A stretch of 64,000 nt of DNA from NCBI GenBank assembly GCA_029339505.1, contig JAQISU010000057.1, positions 7,833,501 through 7,897,500 on the forward strand, given 5' to 3'. Position 1 is the first letter of the stretch, and each line of letters begins with the position of its first letter. The translations under genes and the position numbers were made by a program. The DNA is from Unio delphinus. Lineage: Eukaryota > Mollusca > Bivalvia > Unionida > Unionidae. Positions 13,210 through 26,269 of the stretch are shown here, one piece after another. Under the pieces are notes generated by a model. It saw nothing but the letters and a program-made list of their open reading frames with translations. It was not told where the DNA came from and searched no databases.

Positions 13210-13720
13210 AAACAAATTCTGTGTGCATTAAGTAGAATGCAATTTCGGTTTGAAATGCAGTCGAAATTACAGTACAATCTCGTGCTTTGTGATCAAGTTT
13301 CAGAACCCATGACATAGCTCGTGTAATTCGCATTTGCAGAACTAAGAAAATATACTTTGAGGAAAGTCAAGATCCAACAAAAGAAGCATATTTTTGCCAT
13401 TCTTATTACCAGCTAAAATTACATAATTACGCCTTGTTAGTAGCATGTTATTTGTAGGGTCTCCAGCTGTGTTATAACGGGTATGGCATCTATCGCTAGC
13501 CTAAATCTGATAAAATTAACTTGGGAAATTGCAAAGCAGATGGTGAATGACAGTCAGTTCATGCAGCAGAAACAGAAGTTATCCGTCGTTTTGGCTTATT
13601 GGATCTTAGATCCTTGCTTTTCTATCAAAACCACCAACTGCAATGTTTCCTAAAATGACTTATAAAATAAATGTTTGTGACAAAAATGCGATAACCTATG
13701 GCCTCAATATGCGTTTCCTG

Positions 13721-16034
13721 CTCTTGTAATTTACCCCCGACAAGTCTGGTCATAGTCTGAAACAGTCCATTTCCGAAAAGTTCCGAACATGTCTACTAAA
13801 TATTTGCTTATATAATCAGAATGTTAGATAAAATTTTGCATCTCGCATTTGTTGTTGACATTGCGAATATAACTTACGTTCATTTGCTTCTTTGAAAATT
13901 TAATTTGCGACTGAGTAAACATGGCCACATTGTTCACTCTGTCATCTTTACTTTCAACGAGACGAAACAGTCGTTTTAGTTCATCCACAAACAATTCTAA
14001 TAAACTAAACCTAAAGCCTCTACTACTTGAGTGTATATTTTATGTTTACAAAGTAGTTCTTTCTACACTATACTATTTTTAGACGCACGTCTCGTACAGT
14101 ATTAAAGTGTTTAGTAACGCAAAATACTGAACAGTCCTAAAGTTAACGGAGACAAAAATGAATATATAATAACTCTTGTTTCTATGTAGTCAAAGATATA
14201 AACAACATGTAAGATGACGGCACCGCTTAAAATCGTTATCGTGATAATTTTAAATGTATAGTTGGCATGAACAAAATGGTTATATAGTATGGAAAAAATA
14301 CATAAATACATTTACATACATAAAATACATAACACTGGAACTTTATGAATAAACAGAGATAAACGGTTTCAGTACTTAACATTTTTAAAGTTAATTTGTT
14401 TTAATTGACAGTATCAAATTAGTAAATGCAAAATATATTAGGTTAAACAATTTTATTTATATGACCCTCAGTACAGTAGTTTGAAAAGAATTCAATATGG
14501 CTCTAATTTATAAAATAATCTTGAACGATGAAAATCTGATAAAAGCAAAATAATAGAATTTTTAATAGCATGGTTAATAGTTAGCATATAATAAATTCAA
14601 AATATATAATAAATAATTATTCATTTTGTAGAATACTTCAATCTTTGTAATACTGCTAATATTATGCAAATAAAATGAAAATTATGTAGCTTCGGTTACA
14701 TTTTATACTCATTAAAAACAAAAATATATAAGATTCTAAATGCATTTATAATATATTAATTAATGTTGTGTGACATAACATTTTGAATTTAGACCTTTAG
14801 GATTTATATAAATCAAGAGGGTGAATCCAATGTTTCCTTCAAGAGACGTTCCATCTCCGAATTAACTACATCACTAGGCTGAAACGAAAAATTTCGTAAA
14901 GTGTGGTAACCGTGATTAAAGTGTGAGGTGACACAAAAATGAAAAAAAAATTGATCAATAAAATTATTAAGATTACATCTATATTGGTTCATGCGTTTAG
15001 ATACTTTTTGACTTGTTTGTCGAATATATTGTATTCTAAAATGTTTTACATGTAATCAAATATCAACAGATGATGTTGCACAATTAGTATCATAAAATGC
15101 ATCCAAATGTTGTTTGTTTCTTTGTATTGCTGCAGCTGAAAAAAGGATTTTGTTTAATGTAAAAATCTTATGAACATCAAAGTTTATTGCATTTAGCTAA
15201 TGAAGCCTTTTTAAATGGTGCTTTTTATCGTTTAGAATTATTAGGAAATTTGTACGATTCTTATAAGCAAGTGCGAGCTCACATGATGGTTATCATATTT
15301 ATACATTGAAAGTTTACAAAAAAATAAATTAAATAGTTATTAGAAAGATCTCAAGTCAGAATTCGGATGTTAATATTTTACAAGCTAAATGGACAAGTAT
15401 GGCAAAATACTAAGCAATCTATTAGATAATCGATTTAACCGAACGATTTTAACTATTGTTTTAAACTAAATGTGGATAGTTGTCATTAGCGGTGTGATTA
15501 ATAAGGAAAGCAAACGTTGGACAGTCACCATGAGTTAGATATCTCACATGCACCAAGAGTGAATCTTAAAACATGTTTGCTGAAATCACATTTCTGATTC
15601 CGTTCAGAATATTGGCCATTATACAAATAGGATGCTGCCATATGTTGTGTAATAAGTTGTGCTTTCATTCAGGTAAAAATTGAGTTCAACGTTCCACATT
15701 TTTAGTAATACCGTTAAGTACAATATAACCAAGCAATGTAGCGAATGCGAGGCAATGCCTCAGACATGTATACAAAGTTATGTGTTATTTAGCATTCTTT
15801 GAAATGGCGGATAAAAAATTCATACATAAGTCAGAAAAGAGAAAAGTCGAATGCACTGAAGGTACTTTTCCACATACGTTCAGATTATGTATCCCTCTCA
15901 CCTGGTGACTCTACTTTCGATTTTATTACTTTTGACATTACCTAATCAATCTTGATATACGAATGCAAATTTGGTTAAAGGATTCATATCTTCACTACAG
16001 CATAAGCATAACAAATGTATACAAAGTTATTTTC
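13721..16034. other. AT-rich intergenic sequence and 3' flank of the receptor gene
   Basis: No coding region is recognised. Very AT-rich at 14340-14800. The 3' untranslated region of the receptor on the minus strand probably lies in the first few hundred bases below 16035, but its end is not defined. Confidence 0.5.
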
Positions 16035-16872
16035 CTATTGGGTGCTTTTTGCCATAATGAATAACATAGCCACTGTTGTGGAAATAACTGCTGTAAAGTA
16101 AAGCCAGAAAAGAATGAAGTCGAGAGAATTAGAAACTTTGTTCCATGTAACTTCCAACGTTGTATCTCTCTCACTTGATGGTATCACTTTCACTTCAGCC
16201 GTCTTTACTTCCTTTGTAGATGTGTACTCAGAAACGGAAATAGTATGTCCATTTTCAGCTTGCGCAGCCGGGTGTACCTTGTTACATCTTCTGCATCGAA
16301 CTCTGTCCACAAACTTTTGCAGTTTGATTAGCCACCATGAGACTGGGTCTGTATTCTCATCTCTGCAATGCAAACCAAGTTGCAACAGTGTCAAAATAAA
16401 GGTCGAAGTGCTGAACCCGGTCATTATTACCAAATAAATTCCGAGATAAGAAACATTGTCCGAATTCTGTGGCAGCGTTGACGTGACAATTGTCAAAAAG
16501 ACGGCCAAAGAGAGGAATACAGTCACGGCAAACGACGCTTTTTCTGACGATTTCGCAGGAAGTACGAATACGCATGCGTTCAGAATAGACAACATTATGA
16601 CTGGTATTATGACATTTAATAGATAGAAGAGAGGTTTCCGTTTTAACATCAACTTAAATACCAATGTGGATTCTGTGGAATGCGTTAATTTATATACGTT
16701 TGAGCCAACCACGTCCCATACAGAATTCTCCTCATAGTAAGCATAACTACATCCGTTTCCTGCCTAAGCTCTACTTATAATTATAATAACTCCAAGCCGT
16801 GAATATTAGGCTGCAAGTTTGAGTATCGAACGGGAAGTAAGTGATATCCACTTTACAAGTAGATTGGAAAAT
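16035..16872 (-). CDS. Receptor exon 2: Cys-loop and transmembrane domain, with two frame breaks
   Basis: After the acceptor at 16873 it reads [20 protein letters not shown], with exactly 13 residues between the two Cys: the family signature. The frame then hits TAG at 16773. The expected protein continues in the next frame from 16774 ([12 protein letters not shown]) and in the third frame from 16739 ([12 protein letters not shown]), as if one base were lost at each point. The third frame stays open to the stop at 16035: M1 [19 protein letters not shown]2 [19 protein letters not shown]3 from [13 protein letters not shown], a short intracellular loop of about 70 residues, and M4 [19 protein letters not shown]. 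The C-terminus is MAKSTQ. Confidence 0.9.
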
Positions 16873-19764
16873 CTGAAAGAAAAGAATTAGATTATGAGTA
16901 AACTTCAGAGGTTTGATAAACTGATGGGCAAACGTTAAAAACACCTTTACCTTTATTTTAATGAACTATAACATAACATAACCATTTTTAGAGCCTGTCA
17001 AATCTTAATGTGACCAATGTTTCAATAAACGTGTCGTCGTATTCATCGTCATTCCAATCTTTTCTCATCATTAAAATCGAGTTATTCGCCAATTTATGTA
17101 CTGTCTATCTGACTTTGAATTGATAAGAATTCTATTTTGAAATAAATATGGTCCATCGCCAGGACATATTAACTTCAATAACCCCACTGATGTGTTATCA
17201 TCTTCACTTGGTAAATTTAGGTAGCGTTTACACGCATGCTTAATGAACACATGTAGGTATGGCAAAAGTTGAAGAAAAAACACTACGGTCGAACATAAGC
17301 TATTTGTATCCGCCTTCAGAATAACAGGCAAAATACGAATAAATATACTTTGCGTCACAAGGAGACATTGCAGTGGTAAACACTTTAGGTAGACCATTCG
17401 TCATTCCCAATACAAGTGGTAAGCTTTTCAATTAGAATGACAACATTTTCATTATGTACTAATATGTGTGGTTACCTGATTCGGTAAGGAAACAAGCGTT
17501 GATTGGACAATGTGTCACGAATGATAAATTTATATTACCATCAGGTATGGGTAATACGCAAGATTCTGGCATTTTAGCGATGCAAATTGCTGTGTATAGG
17601 ACAAAGTTCAGAGTAACATTTAATTTTAAACCAACTAAAATATCCATGTCTTTCTAACTGGTTACACATTGAAGCATTCTTGGTCTTATTCTGTCAAGCT
17701 GCTTGTGTTTTATCTTGCTGTATTAGAAAGCTGTACATTAATGTCTTGTTTAGTTACAGCGCTATAAATTCATAGTACAGATGTGTCACAGTCATTAGAT
17801 ATTATCCTAATGTCCTCTCTCTATTCAGGACATCTATTCCGCCAACAATTTTATTCACCTAAATTTATGCTTGAGTGTTTATCTACGCCATCACTATAGC
17901 CTTTTACGCAGCATAACGAATCGTATAGTATTTTTAGCTTTTACGTTTATACAGACCAAGCTGTTCTTAATCAATTCAGGCAAATCTGTATATGATATTC
18001 ATATATGTGCAATGTTAAATATTCAGTCCTGTCAAATGCCCATATTGTACTTTCTCTTATTTTGTGTTCAGGTTGTTCGTGCAAAGTGCCTTATACAATG
18101 TCAGTGATATGATTTTTATACATATCTAGTCAACATATTATGATGACTTTTTATGTTGTTAGAACATTCTATAAACAACGTATTCCTTTCCTGCGTGGAT
18201 CGTTTGATAAGTTAGCTAATTCGCTTTAATTTTCGCAGGAACGAAATTGAAAGCGTCATATATGAATTTCCAAATCCTTAAGTTAAAGTGTTTTTATATA
18301 TTCTGTCGCTTTCGTAAATGTTTATTCTATTTGCATGTTAGACAGCATTACATTAGCTTGTAAATATTATGCTACCTGCATTGGTACTGGAGCAACAGTC
18401 AACGATCGCTTTCGTTTGATTTAATTAACAAGAATTATTTGGAATATAGTTTTAACTGTTTTGCATATGTCTGTGCGCAAGGTTGAACATTAAAACTGTG
18501 ATCTGAATTCTGGAAGAAGGAATCTGTTCTATCTTGTCTGTTGATCCAGGGTTACAGGTTTCTATGGCGTTTCGGTTTCGCCTGACTGGTTCAAAGAATA
18601 GAATTTGTTGCATATGCTCCATACGAATGATCGGGTGTGGGTGTTGTTTGCCATTGGTTCCTTACGTAAAATCGAAGCCGCGGTGTCTTGGAATCACTTC
18701 AGTACACCGTAGAATCTAACTTGAACTGGGGAATACAAGTGTCATGAAGTAAATCAAATTGCCAGAATAGGAAAACAGTCTGCAAAGATACTTTTAACGT
18801 GCAAAACAGTTTCACATGTAATGATTTGTTAAATTATGTCAGAAATGTATCCGTTTTTGTTTTCACATTCCCATTATATCAAGCAAATCAGTTCATCTGC
18901 ACTTTCATACTTGAGGAACAAGCATTGAGTGGAAGTAAATGTCACTTATTAACGATACTTACGTCCCCGAAAGCCTCCTTGGTATCGTTTTATTTTCAAC
19001 CGTATATGCTTCAATTAATAATGTATTTCTTTTAAAATCTCTTATTAAACATATATGATCATTGTAATATTAATTTAATCAAAAAAGATACAAGCAATAT
19101 GGTTTGCTGATTTATTTTATTTCTGATTTGATGTCTTTGAAATTTCTATTATTTCATCATACTCAACACATTAACAGATTTTTATATTTATTGTCCATAT
19201 ATTTTACTGTATTGTAATGGTCGCTGTGATGAACTTAAAGGTCATATTGGTTTTCCCTCAACCACTTCGCTAATTGTCTTCCTACGTTTATATTTTGGTA
19301 ATAGTTTTATGTTAAAATATAATCATCAAGTATGGTTTACCGCGGAATTTCTAGAAATAAACTACATTTTGATAGCTCTATAATTAGTATTTCTCAAGGT
19401 GTTTTTTTACTATTTATTGCGCATAAGCTTCCAACAGAAATGAAATCGTGCAGTAATATTACATTTTCACAGACCAAACGAAACTTCGACACGTGTGCCG
19501 TTTGCAACGAGAAGCTCGAACAAAACATTCATTGTTTGAAGGAATGAAAGGTGCGCTGATTTTTAGCGTTGCTAAAGGTCTTTACGTATCCCGATCCTCA
19601 GCACTAGTGTTACACATTGTGTGGTTTCCGAAAAGAATGTGCTTCTAATGTAGATGGAAAGATGTTCTACTAACGAGTATAAAATATTATCCCTCTCCGC
19701 ATTTGTACAAGGTCGATAGTTTAATAAGGCGTTTCTCATGTACGATATAAAAAGATATACATAC
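16873..19764 (-). other. Receptor intron
   Basis: GT (19764-19763) to AG (16874-16873). Sequence is AT-rich; small open frames in it have no recognised motif. Confidence 0.85.
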
Positions 19765-20274
19765 CGTGTAAGGCCACCAAGAGACGTATCCCTCATGATC
19801 AACGGTAAGCAATAACTCACTGGAGCCAAGACCTTTGACTTCGGAAATAGCGTTTTTCAGAGATACATCTGGTTTCCATACCAAATCTGGGCGCATAAAT
19901 ATGTAGGTCGTCTCGTTATATTCAGATGGGTCCCATTGCAAGTAATAATCGTTCCACGAAACAATAAGGAATCCGGACGTGATCAGACTTTCCTTCTGTG
20001 AGTCAAGTTCTAATATTCCTGTCACATGGAGACTAAGATTGACACCTACTGCCTGCGTTAGGTCGTAAATAGGTCTAACCATATTGTTATAGCCATCTGT
20101 TGTCAAAAGTGTGACAAGAAGTCTCTTCGCGTTATCCGATGTCTCGGCATGTATTTCAGGTATATATACCAATTGTACGAATAGCAGCAATACCACATAC
20201 AGTCTCAGAGGTGCATTAGTCACCGAGCTGCATATCCTACAGCTCCGATAAGTATCCATTTCACAATGATGCAT
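19765..20274 (-). CDS. Receptor exon 1: signal peptide and ligand-binding domain
   Basis: Starts at ATG 20274 (a second Met follows five codons later). Residues 1-43 look like a signal peptide: a hydrophobic run LYVVLLLFVQLVYIP at about 25-39, with a likely cut after Ala43. Then follow the N-terminal helix (SDNAKRLLVTLL), GYNNMVRPI (64-69 region), VNLSLHVTGILELD (78-91), SWNDYYLQWDPSEYN (106-120), PDLVWKPDVSLKNA (129-142) and GYVSWWPYT (162-170). The WKPD and VSWWP motifs mark loops A and B of this family. The exon is free of stops and ends exactly at a consensus GTATGT donor, phase 0. Confidence 0.93.
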
Positions 20275-21667
20275 TTTACTGAATCAAGAAAAAAAAAGAT
20301 TTTTGTCAGTGTAAGAATTTACTGCGTCTTTATAGCATGTATGGTCTATTTGAATTTTCATAGATCTGTATATATTTAAGATATTTTGTATTTCATGCAG
20401 CTTTCTACACGTGTTTCGAAGATTTACATACTTAATGAATTCTCAAATGTTTTGTTGTATGACTATGCAATTATTTAAATTCAGAGCATCCAATATTAAA
20501 CAATACATATTGCACTTCACTAAATATCGTCTATTGCTTTCTGATTACGATATGAGCTTCCAGATTCCATCCAAAGCTAGAAAGGCAATCATAAACCCAA
20601 GCTATTAACACACGGTTGTTTGATCGATGTTTTCTTCATGTTATGAACGTTACTATTCATACGTATATTAGGTGCTAGATTAGTATGGTTATATGATATC
20701 TTACCAAGCATTATAACAACACATTGTATTGTATTTATCAAACGGGTATTGATACATTGTTATCTTGATTCATTCGATAGCCTTTTTAATTCAAAGTGTC
20801 TAAATGTATATTACGAAATAAAAAAAAAACAATTGATTGGGTAGTTATTATTACGTGGGTGTTTGTGACGCATGAATAATAAAGGCTTGAATAGTAGTGT
20901 AGTGGGATACTTTGGCGACAATGGGACTTCTGTGTTAATTTTGGGGAGAGTGGGTTGTACCCTGGTGACAAGGGGAATTTAACATAAGGAAATTTAACAT
21001 GGATGATGGGACAAGAGATCAACCAGACAATATTGGGACGGTATAGCAACAAAGGTCTGGGACCGTTTAGCGATAATTGCAATTGACGTCATGAGGCTGA
21101 CCAGAAGTGGACCAAACAGCGGGACAAAAGTTAGAACGCTTGGCGGGAAGGGATATACACATAGACAAAGCAGGATGCACATATGTGACAAAGAGAATAA
21201 ATATATCTTTTCGAAGCAATGGAGTGCCTCTGAAAAGGGCCCTTGGTATTTTTTCTGGTCTAATATCTTCGTTTCCTCTACCAAAACGTTATCTTACACA
21301 TATCATTCGTATTCTTTTTTTTTCTTCTCCTTTTCCTCCTCCTCTTCTTTCGTCTTCTCCTCTATCACATATTTCTTCCTCTTGTCATTTTCCTCTTCTA
21401 TTTCTACCTTCTCATTTTATGCTTTCATCATCTCTTTGTCTTCTATATCTGCCTTTTCTTCTGTTTTTCTGTAATCATTTTTCTGAGTTGTTCCGTCGTC
21501 TTTTTTAAATTATTCCTTTCCATTTTAAAATAAGTGGATTACAGGCACCATTGTTAATTCTGATTAGCAATACCTTTACTATGCCTGTTGTATCCACGAC
21601 TTCCTGCAACTTTAACATCTTGTCCAAATTTTTGGTGGTCATTTGCTTTGCTTATTCAAGGTTGAAT
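20275..21667. other. 5' flank of receptor gene; no other gene seen
   Basis: No supported coding region. A pyrimidine-rich stretch at about 21305-21510 (TTC, CTC and TCT mixtures) produces two overlapping open plus frames that look like low-complexity artefacts. Confidence 0.55.
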
Positions 21668-21865
21668 GCAGATGGCGTATATCTCTCAATACTCTTATTT
21701 TCCCTTCTTTTTTCTTAACTTAAAATTAGGAAAAACATAGTGCCAGGTGCGTAATGTGGTTACACAAGAACCCGCTCGTCTATTATTCTTGCAAAACTCT
21801 GTACTGTGATATCTCTTGCTGTAAATTGCCCCTTATGATTCTCATGGGTACTAAACAAATTTTGG

Positions 21866-21870
<5 letters not shown>
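21668..21870. repeat. Dispersed repeat, direct copy of 6236-6450
   Basis: Same order of conserved stretches (GATGGCGTATATCTCTC, CATAGTGCCAGGTGCGTAATG, CCCGCTCGTCTATTATT). A (TA)n run follows directly. Confidence 0.7.

Positions 21871-21929
<59 letters not shown>
21871..21929. repeat. (TA)n microsatellite
   Basis: About 29 TA units. Confidence 0.97.
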
Positions 21930-21931
<2 letters not shown>

Positions 21932-21959
21932 TAAAGAATGCTGCCTTGCCATATTGCAT

Positions 21960-23700
21960 ATTGTCTTTTCATATTTTAATATTTTTAATATGATCCTTCT
22001 ATTAGTACGTTTGTGACGTTTCAATACCTTGTGCATGTTAGTAATACAATAAAATAATATAATAACAGTAACGATGATCGGTATTATAAATGATGCATAA
22101 AGATATCCAATTAGTAACATTAATGGTTTCTTTCTTTTTAATATGATCCTTCTATTAGTACGTTTGTGACGTTTCAATACCTTGTGCATGTTAGTAATAC
22201 AATAAAGTATACACTACAAAATAACAATGATCGCTATGGATAAAGATCATTATGGATAAAGATATGCAGTTAGTAACATGTAATGGTTTCTTTCAGATTT
22301 GCCTTGGATTACAAAGGGGGTCATTGCAAAGTTTGCTGTTAATGCTAATATATCATTAATCAATAGCGTAAGGAGTCTTCTTCATAGTGCCCGATTTCTG
22401 ATGGATAATCACGTGTTTTCCTTCTTTCTGTCATACGTTAGTACCATAATTGGATTAGTATCAAATCAGTGGCAGCGTGAGAGGGATGCGCATTCCCACT
22501 TCATCCTCCCTCTAACCCGAGCGGCAGGCTAAGGGAGCGTCGTCAGAAACCTAATTTTGCGTTTGAAAATTTCATATTATTTTTCCTCACATTAGTGTCA
22601 TGTTAAAAACTTTTCACAAAGCTTATTTTGAGATCAGTAACGGGGAAGTAATACGGAGTCTGCCAAATGTCATATAATCTTTCTGTAGTAAAGTATGGAC
22701 ACCAGTAAAGAACATTCCAGAGGGGCACCTCTAACATTCGCACCACTCGCCATTATGGTCCAATAGTTATACAAACTCTTCAGCAAGAAACATATCTTGG
22801 ATTACAAAATAGTGAAATTATTTGTTTTGTTATACAGTATTCAAACACTAAACCGTTCTTCTGTCAGATATAATATAAACAAACGGAGATCCTTTTACAA
22901 GATTACATAGCAGAAATGCCTTATATACAGGATGTAAAACTACTTGTACCACTGGGTTTGCAAGACGACAGCTGCTAATGACTGGATATATAAAGGTTTC
23001 GATCTTTATCTTGTATTTTGGTGAATATCGCGACATAAATACTTCTTTCTAACATAATCCATTAGATTTTTATGTATATGGTGATATAAAAAATGTATTT
23101 AACGGTGTCGAACACTCCATAATTTTCGACATAAATCCTCCTTTACAATACAATACAAGAGCAAAAAGAATAACTATAGGTAAGTTTAACGAATTATCTG
23201 ATGGGGACCAAAATTTGAATTGTCCCTGTCAATAGCAAATGATATTGAAATAAATTAGCAATGTCAAAGACATAACGTTTAAACTAATTAAAGTAGATGG
23301 CGAACAATACACGCCAATATACTTCATCCAGCATGAAGACAATCACGGATAAATGCATCTGAACAATGACCAATACATGTTTTATTGTTTTTGAAGTGTG
23401 GGGACATATCAGAAATAATAACCAAAATAAAGCAATACCAATTAAACACAAATGTCCGTTAGAACTAATAGTTTTCAATACCTCGATGCAATTTTATTGA
23501 ACTAAATAGAGATTATACAAAAGCATATATGATGTTTCAGGAAAGCATAAATACTAGCACACATACATATTTGCTAATTTGGAACTACATATCCCCCAAG
23601 TCTTTTTGATGTTGGCTAGATTCATGAAAGACATCCCATATTTCTGTTTTGATGTTAGCTAGATTGATGAAAGACATCCCGTGTTTCACTTTGATGTTAA
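21960..23700. repeat. Dispersed element copy, inverted relative to 8990-11100
   Basis: Reverse complement of the element at 8990-11100, without the SINE and LINE inserted there. The segment beginning AATATGATCCTTCTATTAG occurs twice in tandem (about 21976-22130 and 22138-22290), a local duplication absent from the other copy. Confidence 0.75.
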
Positions 23701-23703
23701 CTA

Positions 23704-23742
23704 GATGATGATGATGATGCTGATGATGATGATGATGATGAT
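23704..23742. repeat. (GAT)n microsatellite
   Basis: About 13 GAT units with one GCT interruption. Confidence 0.93.
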
Positions 23743-25280
23743 TGAAATTATAGACGCTTGCGCCTATAAGGGCATGTGCGTCTGGTTAATACCCAAAAGT
23801 CGACTATTAATTAGTACTAGGGACGGTGCCACGTCTCCACGAATTAATGTGAGATAAACGCACTCTTCAATTAGGCCGTCAGGTCTTGGGACAAAATAGG
23901 CCATAGCGACCTGAATGGTAGGCTACTTACACGAGTGGAATTAGTACCCAGCTCGCACTCATGTTATTTTTTAATGTCAATATCAAACTGCTAAATGAAA
24001 ACCAATGCAATATGTGACGCCAGTCGTGATTGGTCAACGACTTATGACGTTGCATCTGGTCACCTGTAATATGGCGGGTGAAAAATGTTTCACATGGCCA
24101 TACACCACAATTAATTTTACTATATGTTCTCTACATATATTTCACAGCACTGACCTTTCCACAGTGTGACAATCAATACAAATCATATGAAAATCTAAAT
24201 TACCCCCAAAGATGACTTCACGGTGAAATTCTTGTCAGGGGTTGATCAGCATTTTTTTGAAAGGCTGCACTGTAAACAGAACAGCATGTATACAGACCAC
24301 ATATTTCACTTCCGGATCATCACCAAGGCCTTATTACTCCATGTGCACTGTCGCCAAATTACACACAGACAACCACTCTCAGAGTTCCTATTCTCAAGAA
24401 TAAACAATTAACTTTAAATCCATATCAAAGATGCATCAATATAACTCTTCTATCACCATCAAAAGGAGAGAGGAAAAAATGTTCTAAAAATAGACTAGAA
24501 CTACATTCGTGGGTACTGAACTGGAAGCATTAATTGTGATGTGATTCCTCATCTTCGCACAATTTGCTGTCCAGGAGTGGAAAAAGAGGCGAAAAACCAA
24601 AAGAAAAGAAGGCGCTATTGCACAGTGCTCTTGAAACGCCACCCCGTACTGAATTAACATTTTAATCAAGTTATTCTATTGAACGTTAAAAACCAAAATT
24701 GTGTAAGCCACCTGTGCAATTGAGTCAAATAATTTGAGTTTGTCAAATTTCTTTTTTCACATCTCAAAATTATTCTAGTACATGTTTAATTCCCTAAACT
24801 TATTGTCTGAGTGACTTTTATAAAATGGTCAGTAAATATTAGGAATAAATCAAGGAATAATAATGTTGATGATGGTACCAAGACAAAGACAATTAGGTTT
24901 GAGACAGAGATTAGTCAAAATGGGTTCTCTTGCCAAAATGAGAACCCTTGCTTTTGTTGTACGGGCATCTTCCAGGGTGAATAGCTGCTACCGGTATATG
25001 AAGGCTTCCATATGTTTTTTCTTGTGTCTGCACAGGTCTTATTTCCTCCTGTTGGCGCCAAAGTTCCAAGAACATGTCTTTTTTCCAGGGTATGCATTTT
25101 TATCTCCCGTGCTGAAATTCATTAGACTTGCTGTGACCCATGTATCCTGTGATGCTTGGTGTTAAGATTTCCCTCCTCAGACGACCGCTTAGTGAATAGA
25201 CATGTGGGATTTTTTCATTTTCTGGTTTGTCTAATTTCAGTGGGGACGAACCGTAGTTGAGGATCTCTTCTTTGGTTAAC
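23743..25280. other. No recognised gene
   Basis: The stretch 23743-23960 has higher GC and could be an unclassified dispersed repeat. Short open frames at 24223-24411 (plus), 24484-24669 (minus), 24863-25165 (plus) and 25100-25318 (minus) carry no motif I recognise. Confidence 0.5.
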
Positions 25281-25289
25281 GTTGTTGTA

Positions 25290-25600
25290 CAAGGCATTGG
25301 TTGCAGGTTGTGCCACATTGTACAGTTGGGCCTGATGGTCCTGGAGTTTGGGCCACCTTATATTTTCTAATATGGGGTTCCTAACTGGTATTCCTAAATA
25401 TTGAGTTGCCACCTTGTGCGACTGGGCATGACGACCACTGGGGTTTGGATCACTTTGTATTGCCTAAAGTTTTGGGTCCTATCTATTATTTCTTAGTACT
25501 TTTTTTATGTTGCTGTCTTGTGCAGCGAGACATGATGGTCCTGGGTTTAGACAACCTTATATTTTCTGAATTTAAGGGTCTTATTTGAGTGTAGAGTGGT
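25290..25600. repeat. Degenerate tandem repeat, about 100-110 bp unit, three copies
   Basis: Three diverged copies share GGGC/CATGATGGTCCTGG or similar, then TTTGG.CCACCTTATATTTTCT or similar. Copies begin near 25300, 25405 and 25510. Confidence 0.6.
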
Positions 25601-25850
25601 TTTTAATGTTGTGTGGGGTGATGTTTGGATGATTCTATAGCTAATCTGTGGTTGCCTTTGGGTTAAAAAATGTTTGTATCCTGGATGTTTTTTTTTGTTG
25701 TTGTTGTTATTATTATTTTAGTTGTTGAAACAAATGATAATTAGTTTGTGTTCTATAATTTAATATTTTAAGTTATTTTTTAATTTAATAAAAATAAGAT
25801 ATATTTATTTGAAAAAATAATAATTTGTTTTATTTCTTTTATTTTAAAAA

Positions 25851-25854
<4 letters not shown>

Positions 25855-25918
<64 letters not shown>
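25855..25918. repeat. (AT)n microsatellite
   Basis: About 31 AT units. Confidence 0.97.
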
Positions 25919-25920
<2 letters not shown>

Positions 25921-25949
25921 CTTTTTTTTGTTTGTACACCGTACCTTTT

Positions 25950-26150
25950 ATGCCTCAATGAACCCATGTGAGTTATAATGCCTCAATGAACCCATGTGAA
26001 GGGCAGTGCCTACATGTTGTGGATTCTGTTTGTTTTGTTTTATTTGCTTTTAAAGAACAAACCAAAAAATGATAATTGTTTTTTTTTATTATTTTTTAGT
26101 GAGGTGTGATGCCCATCAATGATCCCATGTGAAGGGCAATGTCTGCAAGG
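25950..26150. repeat. Short repeat of CCTCAATGAACCCATGTGA
   Basis: Two near-exact tandem copies (25953 and 25981) and one diverged copy at about 26115 that carries CCCATGTGAAGGGCA. Confidence 0.6.
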
Positions 26151-26269
26151 TGTGGATATTTTCGTTTTTGTAATATGTTTTGGTGGTATATGGCCTTTTG
26201 CTGATGGGGGGGGGGCGGGGTTTAGTTTATGTTTAAAGGCCTTCCCTCTTTCCGATGTCAGTTAGATAA

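Larger units (their letters stand above)
16035..20274 (-). pseudogene. Nicotinic acetylcholine receptor-like (Cys-loop) subunit gene, probably inactivated
   Basis: A two-exon gene for a pentameric ligand-gated ion channel subunit of the plasma membrane. Exon 1 (20274-19765, 170 codons) gives a signal peptide and most of the ligand-binding domain. A GTATGT donor and a TTTCAG acceptor bound a 2.9-kb phase-0 intron. Exon 2 (16872-16035) gives the Cys-loop, four membrane segments and the stop. Two single-base losses inside exon 2, at 16774 and 16739, break the frame just after the Cys-loop; everything on both sides reads normally. There is no adjacent Cys-Cys pair in loop C, so it is a non-alpha type. 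SEK before M2 fits a cation channel. It may be a young pseudogene or contain local sequencing errors. Mollusc genomes carry many such subunits, so no orthologue is named. Confidence 0.9.

Noticed and set aside
16739..16774. A tiny intron explaining the receptor frame break (GTAGAG donor, TTAG acceptor)
   Set aside because: The interval is only about 16-36 bases, too short to splice, and its middle frame encodes the residues expected at this place of the family.
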